From assembly GCF_003626695.1 (NCBI RefSeq), contig NZ_RBAH01000004.1, positions 1 through 64,000 on the forward strand: DNA of 64,000 nucleotides, written 5' to 3'. Below the pieces are notes generated by a model. That model did no database searches and was not told the origin of the DNA. It was given only the letters and a program-made list of their open reading frames with translations. Shown here piece after piece: positions 41,886 through 51,472 of the stretch (position 1 is its first letter; each line of letters opens with the position of its first letter). The position numbers and the translations under genes are program-made. Source of the DNA: Paenibacillus ginsengarvi. Lineage in GTDB: Bacteria; Bacillota; Bacilli; Paenibacillales; NBRC-103111.

Positions 41886-44216
41886 ATGAAATTAGGTATC
41901 AAGCTGATCAGAGATATGAAACAATCGGCCGGGCAGTTTCTGGCCTTCGTCCTGATCGTCGCTGTAGGAGCGTTTTTCTACACGGGACTAGTAACCTTAA
42001 GCGACAATTTGAGCGCATATACGAAAGCTTACTTTCAAGCCCATAATATAAGTGACCTGAATGTATACTACAGTCAAATTACCAAAGAAGAAGCCGCGGC
42101 ATTAAGCAAAACGGAGGGCATCAAAAAACTGGAGGGCCGCTATACCTTCGATGCGACTCAATCGTTTGAAGGTTACAAAACCTCGATCAAAGTTCATTCG
42201 CTCCCCGCAAACAACGAAATCAACACGCCTGCCGTGACGGAGGGCGCTCTTCCGTCCAGACTGGGCGAAATCTTATTGGATTCTCACTACGCCAAAGAGC
42301 ATCAATATCGTGTCGGCGACGAAATCCGCATTCGGACGAACGACAAATCGCGGACGTTTACCGTGAGCGGCTTGGGCGAAAACGTCGAGCATGCGAAAAA
42401 GAACGAAATCCAAGACCATCAAACGTACGGCTTCGCTTATGTTAGCGAAGAGACGATCCCTCTCCTTGCAGACGGCTTTTTCTACAACGAAATTATGATT
42501 GATGCCCAAGACGGCTACGACGTCGACAAACTGGGCAAATCGATTCAAGATCGGTCCCAATCGCAATCGCTGCCGTATTTGAACCAAATAAGCAAAGAGC
42601 GGACTTTCAGTTATTCGCAGCTGACCGCCACGATTCATAACAACCGTCTGATGAGCCAGGTTATCCCTATCGTTCTCTTTTTGATCGAAGCGATTATTTT
42701 GTTTCTTACGATGTCGAGGACAATCGATTCTCAAAGAAATCAAGTCGGGATCATGAAAGCGCTGGGTGTAAAAAACAGCAGCATTTTGCTTCACTATATG
42801 GGATACCCGGTGCTGGTAGGTGTTGCGGGCTCCCTCCTGGGCTTTGCCGTTTCCGCTTTCGTATTCGTTCCGTTCGTAACCGCGTCAAATGCTAGATCCT
42901 ACTCGCTGCCGGGCATTGAATTTTCGCTTTCCGTGTATTCGCTGCTTCCTCCGATTTTATTTGCCAGCGCTTTTGGGATGATATCCTGTTACTTCAGCGG
43001 CAGAACGGTATTGAAGGAACGGGCCGCACAGGCGATCCGTCCGAAACCGCCAAAAGCGACGAAGCGCATTTTGATTGAAGCCGTGCCCGGCGTCTGGAGC
43101 CGTATTCCTTACAGCTACAAGCTTATTTTGAGAAATATATGGCTGAATAAACAAAAAGCTCTGGCGAGCTCGGTCGGCGTTGTCGGAAGCACCGTCTTAT
43201 TGATAACGGCTTTTGGCACCCAAACGGCCTTGCAAAAAGTAGCGAACCAGATAGAGAAAGTATATACCTATGATCTAAGAGTTGATTATAAAGTAGGGTC
43301 TACTGCGAATACGATCACGCTCCCCTCCGGTATTGCAAATCGTTATGTTTTGGCTACCCTTCCCGTGGAACTCGTAAAGGAGAACCGCACCGAAAAGGCG
43401 GACTTGGTGGTCACTGAAAAAGAAAACAGTCTCGTTCATTTTTACGACGACAAGGACAACCGAATCGATTTGGAAGACGGCGGTGTGCTTGTACCGAAAT
43501 CTTACGCGGACAAGTACCGAATATCCGAAGGGAACCAGATCCAGATCCGGTTTACTGCACCGGAGCTTGCACATAAAACGGTAACGATGAAGGTGCTGGG
43601 GATTTCCTCCCAGTATTCGAATCCGTCATTTTATATCACGCCCTCCTACTTAGAAAGCTTTGGGCTGGTTTACACGCCGACCTCGCTATTGGTGGCAGCG
43701 GACCGACCGGCGGACGTTGGCGGCATCCGTACGCTCTTCGAACAAGATCCTCAAGTGGAGGCCATTGCCGATAAGACGGATCTCCGGAAAGCGGCTCAAT
43801 ATATTTTGAAGCAAAACAGCTTTATTTTTATTATGTTTATCATCTGTGCCGTCGTTCTCTCTTTCGGCGCTATCTATACGATCTCTTCCATCAACATTTA
43901 TGAAAGGAATCGCGAGCTTGCCACGCTCAAAGTACTGGGCTACCCGAAAAGCAAAATTAACCGGCTTATTTTTTTGGAAAATAGCATCCTGACCGCGTTA
44001 GCGATAATCATTGCTTTACCGATCAGCGGTTACATGTATGCGAATGTCATAAAAGCGCTGTCCAGCACCCATCAGCAAATCCCGGATAAACTGACTATTT
44101 CCGTATTGGCGATCTCATCTATTTTGGCTTTCCTGCTTACCGTTCTGTCTAACTTGCTGCTTAGAAGAAAAGTAGTCCGGATCAACATGATTGAGTCTTT
44201 AAAAAGTGTTGAATAG
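41886..44216 (+). CDS. FtsX-domain ABC transporter permease (mechanotransmission type)
   Basis: 776-aa permease with one N-terminal helix, a large extracellular domain (about 60-260), three helices, a second short helix and extracellular domain (430-630), and three final helices, i.e. two FtsX domains with four plus four helices plus MacB-like periplasmic-type domains. Helical couplers read SRTIDSQRNQVGIMKALGVKNSSIL and NIYERNRELATLKVLGYPKSKI. Such proteins do not form a channel but move extracellular domains, exporting peptides or lipoproteins. GTG 41877/41880 are possible alternative starts. Confidence 0.92.
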   Translation: MKLGIKLIRDMKQSAGQFLAFVLIVAVGAFFYTGLVTLSDNLSAYTKAYFQAHNISDLNVYYSQITKEEAAALSKTEGIKKLEGRYTFDATQSFEGYKTSIKVHSLPANNEINTPAVTEGALPSRLGEILLDSHYAKEHQYRVGDEIRIRTNDKSRTFTVSGLGENVEHAKKNEIQDHQTYGFAYVSEETIPLLADGFFYNEIMIDAQDGYDVDKLGKSIQDRSQSQSLPYLNQISKERTFSYSQLTATIHNNRLMSQVIPIVLFLIEAIILFLTMSRTIDSQRNQVGIMKALGVKNSSILLHYMGYPVLVGVAGSLLGFAVSAFVFVPFVTASNARSYSLPGIEFSLSVYSLLPPILFASAFGMISCYFSGRTVLKERAAQAIRPKPPKATKRILIEAVPGVWSRIPYSYKLILRNIWLNKQKALASSVGVVGSTVLLITAFGTQTALQKVANQIEKVYTYDLRVDYKVGSTANTITLPSGIANRYVLATLPVELVKENRTEKADLVVTEKENSLVHFYDDKDNRIDLEDGGVLVPKSYADKYRISEGNQIQIRFTAPELAHKTVTMKVLGISSQYSNPSFYITPSYLESFGLVYTPTSLLVAADRPADVGGIRTLFEQDPQVEAIADKTDLRKAAQYILKQNSFIFIMFIICAVVLSFGAIYTISSINIYERNRELATLKVLGYPKSKINRLIFLENSILTALAIIIALPISGYMYANVIKALSSTHQQIPDKLTISVLAISSILAFLLTVLSNLLLRRKVVRINMIESLKSVE

Positions 44217-44231
44217 CGGAAATTAGAAAAA

Positions 44232-44277
44232 GAATCCGGCCGGTTCCAGCTGCTCATTCCGTTCCGGCCGTTCTCTT
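44232..44277 (-). terminator. Terminator of the MFS gene
   Basis: CGGCCGG and CCGGCCG around a long loop, followed on the minus strand by GATTCTTTTTC. Confidence 0.6.
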
Positions 44278-45456
44278 TTCGGTAAGGAAGTATACCAAAG
44301 CTATCAGAGGCAAAATCGTTCCGAATAGAGAGGTCAGACTCCAGCCGCCCTGAGCATACGACCAGCCCCCCAAAGAGGAGCCGGCGGCTCCGCCTAAGAA
44401 AAAGATAGCCATAAAAAGTCCGTTCAATCGTCCTCTCGCTTCGGCTCCCAATGAATAAATCTGACGTTGACTGACTACAAGATTGCCCGATACGGCCATG
44501 TCGAGTGTAACGGCGGATATAAGCAGCAATAGTAGAGCGAGGGTTGAAGAGCTTTGGAACAAATGGATCAGCAGAAAAGACAAACCGGCTACTACGATCG
44601 CTATTCCCGTTAACAGCTTGCCCCAGCCTTTATCCGCAAGCCTCCCCGCAATCGGCGCAGCTAGAGCCCCGCCCACGCCAACTAATGCAAACCAGGCAAT
44701 GCCCGTCTGAGACATTCCGAAACTGTCGGCCAAATGTAAAGGAACGATAGTCCAAAATAAACTGAAAGCCCCGAATAAACAAGCTTGATACAAAGCCCGG
44801 CGCCGTAAAGCGGGAGTTTGCCGAAGTATAACGCCCAAGGAAACAATTAACTTTCCGTAACGAACCTCGGGCAATGGCTTACGAACCGGAAGGGCCAATG
44901 AAAGCAGCGCCATCAACAAAGCGATAGCAATAGCAGACCCTATAAAGATAGCCCTCCATCCCCATAGGCTGGTCATAAAGCTCGCCAAAGGCCTGGCGAA
45001 CATAATGCCGAGCAAGAGACCGCTCATGACATTGCCTACGACCCGGCCGCGCTGATCTTCGGAAGCTAAATAAGCGGCGAACGGCACCAGAATCTGGGCC
45101 ACGACGGCTCCAATGCCAATAAATAGCGATGCGATCAGAAACAGTGGTGCGCTAGGAGCAAATGCTACTGTTAACAAGGCGCCGATCAAAACGATAAGCA
45201 CATAAATCGTGAGACGACGGTTTTCGACGATGTCGCTTAACGGAACGATGAACAGCAGACCGGCCACATACCCGATCTGGGTCACAGTAACGACGGAGCT
45301 TGCTGCTGCGGAAGTAAGACCGATCGCATCGCGGATTGGTCCGACGAGAGTTTGAGCGTAGTAAAGATTGGCAACAATGAGACCACATGCGGCTGCCAGC
45401 AAAAAAATCATCCAACTTGAAATATGGTAATCTTGATCCATTTGTTGATTCAACAT
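44254..45456 (-). CDS. MFS transporter, YnfM/AraJ-like
   Basis: 400 aa, twelve helices. GLIVANLYYAQTLVGPIRDAIGLTSAAASSVVTVTQIGYVAGLLFIVPLSDIVENRRLT is the first-half signature shared with the MFS at 53518; GNVMSGLLLGIMFARPLASF stands where motif C lies. Likely drug/proton antiporter, substrate unknown. GAGGAGG precedes the ATG. Controlled by the divergent TetR gene through three operator copies. Confidence 0.9.
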   Translation of the reverse strand: MLNQQMDQDYHISSWMIFLLAAACGLIVANLYYAQTLVGPIRDAIGLTSAAASSVVTVTQIGYVAGLLFIVPLSDIVENRRLTIYVLIVLIGALLTVAFAPSAPLFLIASLFIGIGAVVAQILVPFAAYLASEDQRGRVVGNVMSGLLLGIMFARPLASFMTSLWGWRAIFIGSAIAIALLMALLSLALPVRKPLPEVRYGKLIVSLGVILRQTPALRRRALYQACLFGAFSLFWTIVPLHLADSFGMSQTGIAWFALVGVGGALAAPIAGRLADKGWGKLLTGIAIVVAGLSFLLIHLFQSSSTLALLLLLISAVTLDMAVSGNLVVSQRQIYSLGAEARGRLNGLFMAIFFLGGAAGSSLGGWSYAQGGWSLTSLFGTILPLIALVYFLTEKRTAGTE

Positions 45457-45475
45457 AATCTCCTCCTCATTTAAA

Positions 45476-45586
45476 ATACTGAACGTTTAGTTTATAAATT
45501 ATTGATTACAAGCATATACTGAACGTATCGTTTTGTAAATACTCTTTTTTTTGAATCGTTTATTTTATATACTAAACGTATAGTAT
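45476..45586. promoter_or_regulatory. Three operator copies between MFS and TetR genes
   Basis: ATACTGAACGTTTAGTTT (45476-45493), ATACTGAACGTATCGTTT (45516-45533) and ATACTAAACGTATAGTAT (45569-45586). Consensus ATACTRAACGTWTMGTWT, palindromic around AACGTT/AACGTA. The third overlaps the TetR -10 region, the first is near the MFS start. Confidence 0.8.
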
Positions 45587-45626
45587 TATTCCGCGTTAAA
45601 ACTTTAAACGGACAAGGGGGATTCAC

Positions 45627-46205
45627 GTGCAGGGAAAAAGAGGGCGTCCGCGCAATGTAGAGGCGCAAAGCTCCATCCTTTCCGCTTCCTACGAATTATT
45701 GTTGGAAAACGGTTTTGGAGCTGTAACGGTAGATAAAATCGCCGAGCGTGCCCAAGTAAGCAAAGCTACGATCTACAAATGGTGGCCCAATAAAGCTGCG
45801 GTAGTGATGGACGGTTTTCTGTCTGCTGCGTCCGCCAGACTGCCTGTGCCGGACACGGGCTCCGTATTTCAGGACATTTTGGAACATGCCACGAACATGG
45901 CCCGGTTTATGACCAGCCAGGAAGGATCGATTTTTCTGGAGATTATTGGCGAGGGGCAGGTTGATTCTGCATTGGCCGAGGCTTTTCGAACCCGCTATAT
46001 ACAGCCTCGCCGGTTGGAGGTTCGCGGCATAATGGATCGTGGAATTCAGCGCGAAGAGCTGAAGAAGCATGTCGACATCGCCTTATGCACGGATCTGATT
46101 TACGGTCCGATTTTCTACCGCTTGCTAGTTACGGGTGACCGGGTGGATGAACATTATGTAGAACAATTGGTAACCCATGTCCTTGGCAGTATCCGTTCGG
46201 TTTGA
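45627..46205 (+). CDS. TetR-family regulator of the divergent MFS pump
   Basis: 192 aa, GTG start after AAGGGG. RGRPRNVEAQSSILSASYELLLENGFGAVTVDKIAERAQVSKATIYKWWPNKAAVVMDGF is a clear TetR helix-turn-helix; the C-terminal domain (TetR_C_11-like, GEGQVDSALAEAFRTRYIQPRRLEVRGIMDRGI) is common in efflux repressors. Three matching palindromes upstream support autoregulation and control of the MFS gene. Confidence 0.92.
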   Translation: MQGKRGRPRNVEAQSSILSASYELLLENGFGAVTVDKIAERAQVSKATIYKWWPNKAAVVMDGFLSAASARLPVPDTGSVFQDILEHATNMARFMTSQEGSIFLEIIGEGQVDSALAEAFRTRYIQPRRLEVRGIMDRGIQREELKKHVDIALCTDLIYGPIFYRLLVTGDRVDEHYVEQLVTHVLGSIRSV

Positions 46206-46218
46206 AAATTAGCGAAAA

Positions 46219-46245
46219 AGAGCCATCAAAGGAATGGATGGCTCT
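46219..46245. terminator. Terminator between convergent regulators
   Basis: AGAGCCATC and GATGGCTCT, 9-bp stem, 9-base loop. Confidence 0.65.
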
Positions 46246-46286
46246 CTCCGCATTGCCGGTCATATTCTCGCCTTCATGCCTTCTAA

Positions 46287-47039
46287 TTACCGATGTTTGG
46301 CCGCAAAAGACTGCGCGGCTGCGCAAACGTAATAGGCCAGACCGGTTTGCTGATCCTCCAGCATGTTCAGATGAAAGTCGTCTTGCAGGAAAAAGCGGGT
46401 CTGAGCGGCAAAGCCATCGGGCGATACGGCGTGTCCGTGACCGCGCATAAACTCGAGATGCGTCCCGAGCAAACGCTCGACGGTTTCGCCGTCGCACTTG
46501 ATCCCTTCCCTTAATGCAGCCGCCATTGCGTTCATAAAGGTCGCCGCTTCGGCGGCTTGTTCGTTCATGTCCGGAACGGCAGCCGCTTCCACCCGCAACG
46601 CCTCCGCCCCGTACGTTTTCTGCAAATGCACGTTTTGTTCGGCCAACGCCTCGTTCCACTCGTTCTCATTACCAAAACCTTTGAACAGTTCCTTGTTATC
46701 CATCGTTTTCCCTTCCTCCATACAAGTTATCGATGTGCGTAACGTCTGCATGATCTGCTCCAATCTTCTTTTGCGCTGAAGAAGCAGCTCCTCTTGCTGT
46801 GCGAGAATGGAGAGCCGGTCGGTTTGCCGGTCCAACAGCTGCTTGATGCGGGCTAAAGGAAATTCCAATTCCCGGTAAAACAAAATGTGCTGCAGTCTCT
46901 CCAGCTCTTCCTTGCCATACAGCCGGTATCCGGCTTCGCTTACTTCCCGGGGCAGCAGTAGGCCGATTTTGTGGTAATGGTGAAGCGTCTTGATCGTTAC
47001 TTTCGAGATGTCGGCCACCTCATGCACCGTGTACAGCAT
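46287..47039 (-). CDS. MerR-family regulator with TipAS domain
   Basis: 250 aa. N-terminal MerR domain (VHEVADISKVTIKTLHHYHKIGLLLPREVSEAGYRLY), a coiled dimer helix (residues 70-105), then a TipAS-like antibiotic-recognition domain with FGNENEWNEAL, MNAMAAALREG and FHLNMLEDQQTGLAYYVCAA. TipA-type proteins bind thiopeptides and other cyclic compounds and activate export genes. Targets are not evident. GGGAGG precedes the ATG. Confidence 0.9.
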   Translation of the reverse strand: MLYTVHEVADISKVTIKTLHHYHKIGLLLPREVSEAGYRLYGKEELERLQHILFYRELEFPLARIKQLLDRQTDRLSILAQQEELLLQRKRRLEQIMQTLRTSITCMEEGKTMDNKELFKGFGNENEWNEALAEQNVHLQKTYGAEALRVEAAAVPDMNEQAAEAATFMNAMAAALREGIKCDGETVERLLGTHLEFMRGHGHAVSPDGFAAQTRFFLQDDFHLNMLEDQQTGLAYYVCAAAQSFAAKHR

Positions 47040-47194
47040 GCTTCGTACCTCCCTTCCTTTCGCAGTTTAAGCTCTCCCCCAAGAGGAGAGTCAAGACACT
47101 TTTTTCGAGAATTTTTGTAAGTTTCTTGTAATGTTCTGGAACATGGGCAATTTGTTCAAAATCAACTGGTAACCGCAAGGCTTGCGGCTACCCC

Positions 47195-47265
47195 AAAAAA
47201 ACGAGAGCGGTGTTCCCCCCTTCTGCACAAGCTACACATGCTTGCAGAGGAGGCGACCACCGCTC
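47195..47265 (-). terminator. Large terminator of the kinase/HD-GYP operon
   Basis: On the minus strand GAGCGGTG pairs with CACCGCTC and inner GCAAGC with GCTTG, then TCGTTTTTTT. A separate small palindrome CCGCAAG-G-CTTGCGG lies at 47173-47187. Confidence 0.8.
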
Positions 47266-47275
47266 CTACGTACTT

Positions 47276-48310
47276 CTATACCAGTTTCGAAGCGTCATAC
47301 AGCTGTACGAACGCATCCACAATTCGCGGATCAAAATGCTTCCCGCTTTGTTCCTTGATTTCGTTCAACGCTTCCTCCTTTGACCAAGCTCTCTTATACG
47401 GGCGCTCATGCGTCAGAGCGTCGTAAAAGTCGGCAAGTGCTACAATGCGCGCTTCTAAAGGAATGTCCTCCCCTTTCAACCCATGAGGATACCCGGTACC
47501 GTCCCACTTTTCGTGGTGGGATAACGCAATGAGTTTGGCCAGCTTCAAGAGCTTAAAGGAGCCCCCTTCTAAAATGCTGGAGCCGATCGACGTATGAGAT
47601 TTCATACATTCAAACTCATGTGCCTCAAATCGTCCCGGCTTCAGCAAGATGGCGTCAGGGATGCCGATTTTACCAATATCGTGCAGGGGAGCCGCCAAAC
47701 GGATCTGATCGGCCTCCTGCTCGGAAAGCCCTAACTGTTCCGCTAATAAGCCTGACAGCAGGCCTACCCGCTGCGTATGCTGGCCCGTCATGTCATCGCG
47801 ATATTCCGACGCGCATCCGAGAAGCTGCAAAACTTCCTGTTGAGCTTGCCATAGTTCTTCCGTCCGTTGCCGAACTCTCTCTTCCAGCAGATTGTTCTGC
47901 TGCTGCAGTTGAATGTGAAGGTACCGTGTCCGAAGTAAATTCGTAATCCTAAGAATAACTTCCGTTCGGTCAAAAGGTTTGGTCAAAAAATCATTGACCC
48001 CTGCTTGCAGCCCCATCTGCCTGGCTTCGGCAGTTAAGTCTGCGGTAAGCATCAATACAGGCAAATAATTGTCGGTACCCGACTGATCGCGAATGAGTCT
48101 AAGAACCGAAATCCCATCCATCCCCGGCATATGTAGATCTAGCAGCACAATATCCGGAGTCACTTCCGCAAGCAAACGTTCGACCTGGAGAGAATCCATG
48201 GTACTAAATACATGTTTGAAGCCGGCTCGCTTCAAAATGCGTTCCAGCAGGCTGACATTATACTCCTGATCGTCGACAATCAGTATTTTCCCATCCTTAA
48301 TCTCGTCCAT
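47276..48310 (-). CDS. Response regulator with HD-GYP phosphodiesterase domain
   Basis: 344 aa. Receiver domain with phospho-Asp58 (VLLDLHMPGMDG) and Lys of LTKPF, a coiled linker, then HD-GYP: HDIGKIGIPD (His210, Asp211), HHEKWDGTGYPHGLKG (HH 265-266, GYP at 273-275) and ALADFYDALTHERPYK. Predicted to degrade cyclic di-GMP when phosphorylated. It is 54 bases downstream of the hybrid kinase and surely cotranscribed, so the kinase is the likely phosphate donor. Confidence 0.93.
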   Translation of the reverse strand: MDEIKDGKILIVDDQEYNVSLLERILKRAGFKHVFSTMDSLQVERLLAEVTPDIVLLDLHMPGMDGISVLRLIRDQSGTDNYLPVLMLTADLTAEARQMGLQAGVNDFLTKPFDRTEVILRITNLLRTRYLHIQLQQQNNLLEERVRQRTEELWQAQQEVLQLLGCASEYRDDMTGQHTQRVGLLSGLLAEQLGLSEQEADQIRLAAPLHDIGKIGIPDAILLKPGRFEAHEFECMKSHTSIGSSILEGGSFKLLKLAKLIALSHHEKWDGTGYPHGLKGEDIPLEARIVALADFYDALTHERPYKRAWSKEEALNEIKEQSGKHFDPRIVDAFVQLYDASKLV

Positions 48311-48364
48311 AGATACTTCCCCAATCCTTTAACGTCCCCATCCCATTCGCTTGAAGGCAATCGT

Positions 48365-50725
48365 TCATATCGATTCCTTCGCAACAAATCGGCGGATTTC
48401 GGCCAATAACGATTTATGGTCAAACGATCCTTTTTGAACGACGCTTTTCACATATCCATTCAATCTGAGCCGCTCTGCTACCGTAACCGACTTCGCCGTG
48501 ACCACTACAATCGGGATATCATTCCAAGCTTCCTTTTTCCGCAATTCTTCGACAAATTGAAAGCCGTCCATCTCCGGCATCATCAGATCAAGCAAAATCA
48601 GCTTAGGCTCCGCTTGCGCCACACATTCCAGAGCGAGCCGGCCATTTCTGGCCTGCGTAACGACATAACCTTCTTTTTGCAGCAGCCGCGTCATTAATTC
48701 GCTCGTCGCCTCATCGTCTTCGATCACCAGTACGTTATGATCGTTGCGATTGGAAATATAGCGATCCATAATACTGATCAGCCGTTCTCGATTGATCGGC
48801 TTGGTTAGAAATTCGGAAGCGCCGAGCGCATAACCCAGATGTTCGTCATTCGTCATAGACCAGATCACTACAGGCGTATTCTGAAGCTCCGGATCGCTCT
48901 TAATGGCCGACAAAACACTCCATCCATCCATACTCGGCATCAGGATATCCAGACAAATCACTTTCGGGCGCAGCTTTTTGGCTAGCTGCAATCCTTCCTG
49001 TCCGCTTTTAGCAAAAGCCAGCGTCCAATCTTCTTTGGCAAGATAACGCTTCATCAATTGATGGTTGTATGGCTCGTCGTCAATAAGCAGAATACTGGTC
49101 AGACTATCGCGTTCTTTCTCGTTATCGGCGGGCTCCGTTACGCTGATTTCCTCTCCGTTCATAGAAGCAGGCAGCCAGCATGTAAACGTGCTTCCCGCCC
49201 CTTTCTCGGACGCTACGTCAATGACTCCTCCTAGCATCTCGCAGAAGCTGCCGCTGATCGCCAGTCCAAGACCCGTTCCTCCATATTCGCGAGTAGTTGA
49301 GGAGTCCGCTTGCGTGAATGGTTGAAACAGCTTCCCGACTTGTTCCGCTGTCATCCCGATTCCGGTATCTCGAATGCGGAAACAGTAGCCGCTACGCAGG
49401 TCGCGATTTTCCCGATACACATCAAGAGCGACGATGCCATCTTTAGTGAATTTGCTCGCGTTACTGAGCAGATTAATCAGGATTTGTCTCAGCTTGGTGA
49501 CGTCCGTTGTCATTTCCCCTTCGATCAAACAGGTTTCCAGCCGATTCCCGTTTTTATCGACGAGCGGTTTGACCGTAGTGATGACGTCCCGAATCAGCTC
49601 GGACAGATCGAAGGTTTCCGTATGGATTTCCATTTTTCCGGCTTCGATCTTCGAAATATCCAATATGTCGTTAATGAGCGACAGCAAATGCATACCGGCT
49701 TTTCTGATTTTCCCTAAATCTTCGACAAACATCTGTTCTCCAAGTTCCTCTGCTTCTTCCACTAACATCTCGCTGTAACCGATGATCGCATTAAGCGGCG
49801 TTCTCAGCTCATGGCTCATATTGGCCAGAAACTGGCTCTTGATCATACTCGCTTTGATCGCTTCGTCATGGGCTTGTTCGAGCTGCGCGGTTCGTTCCTT
49901 TACGAGCTCTTCCAAATTTTCATTTAACAGCCGGAGCTCCTGATTCATCAAATGAATTTCGTTCGCTTGCTCTTGAATTTCCGAATCTTTATGAGACATT
50001 TTATTGGAAATATAAATGCCGAGAAGCGACAATCCGAGCGTAAACAACGTTCCTCCGGAAATAAAATAGCCAAGCCAGTTCTGATTTAATACAATCCCCG
50101 AGGAGGACATGGATTCGTGCCCCATGCGGAAATGAGCCGCCGCCATCCCTGTATAATGCATGCCCGCTATTGCCGCGCCCATGATTAATCCGCTTCCAAC
50201 CTTTTTCCACACTCCCGCACGTTTTCCGCCTTTGTGAAAATACAGCGATAACCACAAGGCAGCAATGGATGCAAGAAAGGCGATCACAACGGATAAGAGG
50301 AAATACAAGGGGTCGTACGAAATATCGATGAGCATGGCAGCCATACCTATGTAATGCATAGCCGAAATCCCGATAGCAAGCAGCACGCCGCCGACAAGCA
50401 ATCTCCGCAGCGTTAATTCATCGCGAACAACCACATATAGGGCAAGGAAAGAAGCGATGATAGCTACAACAACGGACAAAAATACCGTAATCAAGTTATA
50501 TGCAACCTGTACGGGTAATGAAAAAGCCAGCATGCCGACAAAGTGCATCGACCAGATGCCCATACCCATCGCAAAAGCTCCGAATAGCAGCCATAGCCAT
50601 CGATTTCTCCCGACGGACGTGGCGATCCTTCCCGCCAGATCAAGGACGGTGTACGAAGCCACAACCGCGACCACATATGAAAATGCAACCAGGAGTGCAT
50701 CATACGACCCGTGAAGATGCTCCAT
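48365..50725 (-). CDS. MHYT-domain hybrid sensor histidine kinase with two receivers
   Basis: 786 aa. Seven membrane helices carry three MHYT-type motifs (MHFVGM at 60, MHYIGM at 123, MHYTGM at 189), thought to bind copper and sense O2, CO or NO. A coiled region leads to HisKA (phospho-His305 in [10 protein letters not shown]), an HATPase with N-box [10 protein letters not shown]-boxes DTGIGM and [10 protein letters not shown], then two receiver domains ([11 protein letters not shown] and [11 protein letters not shown]). Two receivers on the kinase plus the adjacent HD-GYP regulator suggest a phosphorelay into c-di-GMP turnover. AAGGGA precedes the ATG. Confidence 0.93.
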   Translation of the reverse strand: MEHLHGSYDALLVAFSYVVAVVASYTVLDLAGRIATSVGRNRWLWLLFGAFAMGMGIWSMHFVGMLAFSLPVQVAYNLITVFLSVVVAIIASFLALYVVVRDELTLRRLLVGGVLLAIGISAMHYIGMAAMLIDISYDPLYFLLSVVIAFLASIAALWLSLYFHKGGKRAGVWKKVGSGLIMGAAIAGMHYTGMAAAHFRMGHESMSSSGIVLNQNWLGYFISGGTLFTLGLSLLGIYISNKMSHKDSEIQEQANEIHLMNQELRLLNENLEELVKERTAQLEQAHDEAIKASMIKSQFLANMSHELRTPLNAIIGYSEMLVEEAEELGEQMFVEDLGKIRKAGMHLLSLINDILDISKIEAGKMEIHTETFDLSELIRDVITTVKPLVDKNGNRLETCLIEGEMTTDVTKLRQILINLLSNASKFTKDGIVALDVYRENRDLRSGYCFRIRDTGIGMTAEQVGKLFQPFTQADSSTTREYGGTGLGLAISGSFCEMLGGVIDVASEKGAGSTFTCWLPASMNGEEISVTEPADNEKERDSLTSILLIDDEPYNHQLMKRYLAKEDWTLAFAKSGQEGLQLAKKLRPKVICLDILMPSMDGWSVLSAIKSDPELQNTPVVIWSMTNDEHLGYALGASEFLTKPINRERLISIMDRYISNRNDHNVLVIEDDEATSELMTRLLQKEGYVVTQARNGRLALECVAQAEPKLILLDLMMPEMDGFQFVEELRKKEAWNDIPIVVVTAKSVTVAERLRLNGYVKSVVQKGSFDHKSLLAEIRRFVAKESI

Positions 50726-50856
50726 TTTGTTTCCCTTCTTCGCTTTAATTTTTCAATGAATCTTATAACATAGCCTATATTATACACGCTTTCGTGCAAC
50801 ATTCGATCTGAATACTCAAAAAATGCTAAATTTCTCCTGCAAAAATCGTCGAATTT

Positions 50857-50883
50857 CGTCACAATCCGCGGTTTCTATGCGTA
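50857..50883 (+). promoter_or_regulatory. Candidate ECF autopromoter
   Basis: CGTCACA (50857-50863), 16-base spacer, CGTA (50880-50883), like TGTCACA-N16-CGTC promoters of some ECF groups. The TTG start 65 bases downstream fits such a promoter. Confidence 0.45.
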
Positions 50884-50947
50884 GATGAACCGGCAGCCGA
50901 GTTATGACCATATAAAGGTGAATGGCCATTCAGAAAGGAGCAGCCAC

Positions 50948-51472
50948 TTGGATATCGAGGAGCTGGACGATCTAATCAAGAAGCACGGCGGAGCGTTATA
51001 CGGATTTTGTCACAGGCTCGCGGGAAACAAGGCGGACACGGACGATCTGTACCAAGAAACGTTTCTGAAAGCGATGGAACTACGCCATAGAATGAACTCG
51101 AGCCTCAATCCGAAAGCGTTCCTGCTCGCCATTGCGGCACGGTTACGCAAAAACAGCCGCCGGAAATGGGCATGGCGGCAAAGAATCGCGCCCACTGCCG
51201 AACTAAACGACGCCTCAAACAGAGCCTCTCTGGCCGCAAGCGAATTTTCGCCGGAGGAAGCCATTCTGTCGGGCGAGCTGCGCGGCACGATTCAGGCCGC
51301 CGCAGCGACGCTGGATGACAAGCTGAAAGTACCGCTCTACATGCATTACACCGCCGACCTGTCCATTGACGAGATAGCGGAGGCGCTTGGAATCCCGCCC
51401 GGCACGGTCAAGAGCAGACTGTACAAGGCGCGCAAAGCGATCAAATCCATATTGGAGGCGGAGCCCTTATGA
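50948..51472 (+). CDS. ECF-type RNA polymerase sigma factor
   Basis: 174 aa from TTG 50948 (AAAGGAG 7 bases before). Region 2: YGFCHRLAGNKADTDDLYQETFLKAMEL; region 4: HYTADLSIDEIAEALGIPPGTVKSRLYKARKAIKSIL. No C-terminal SnoaL domain, so it is not of the ECF41 type. It overlaps the start of the anti-sigma-like gene by four bases (ATGA), the usual arrangement for a cognate pair. A longer start at ATG 50885 would lie on the proposed promoter and is rejected. Confidence 0.9.
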   Translation: MDIEELDDLIKKHGGALYGFCHRLAGNKADTDDLYQETFLKAMELRHRMNSSLNPKAFLLAIAARLRKNSRRKWAWRQRIAPTAELNDASNRASLAASEFSPEEAILSGELRGTIQAAAATLDDKLKVPLYMHYTADLSIDEIAEALGIPPGTVKSRLYKARKAIKSILEAEPL

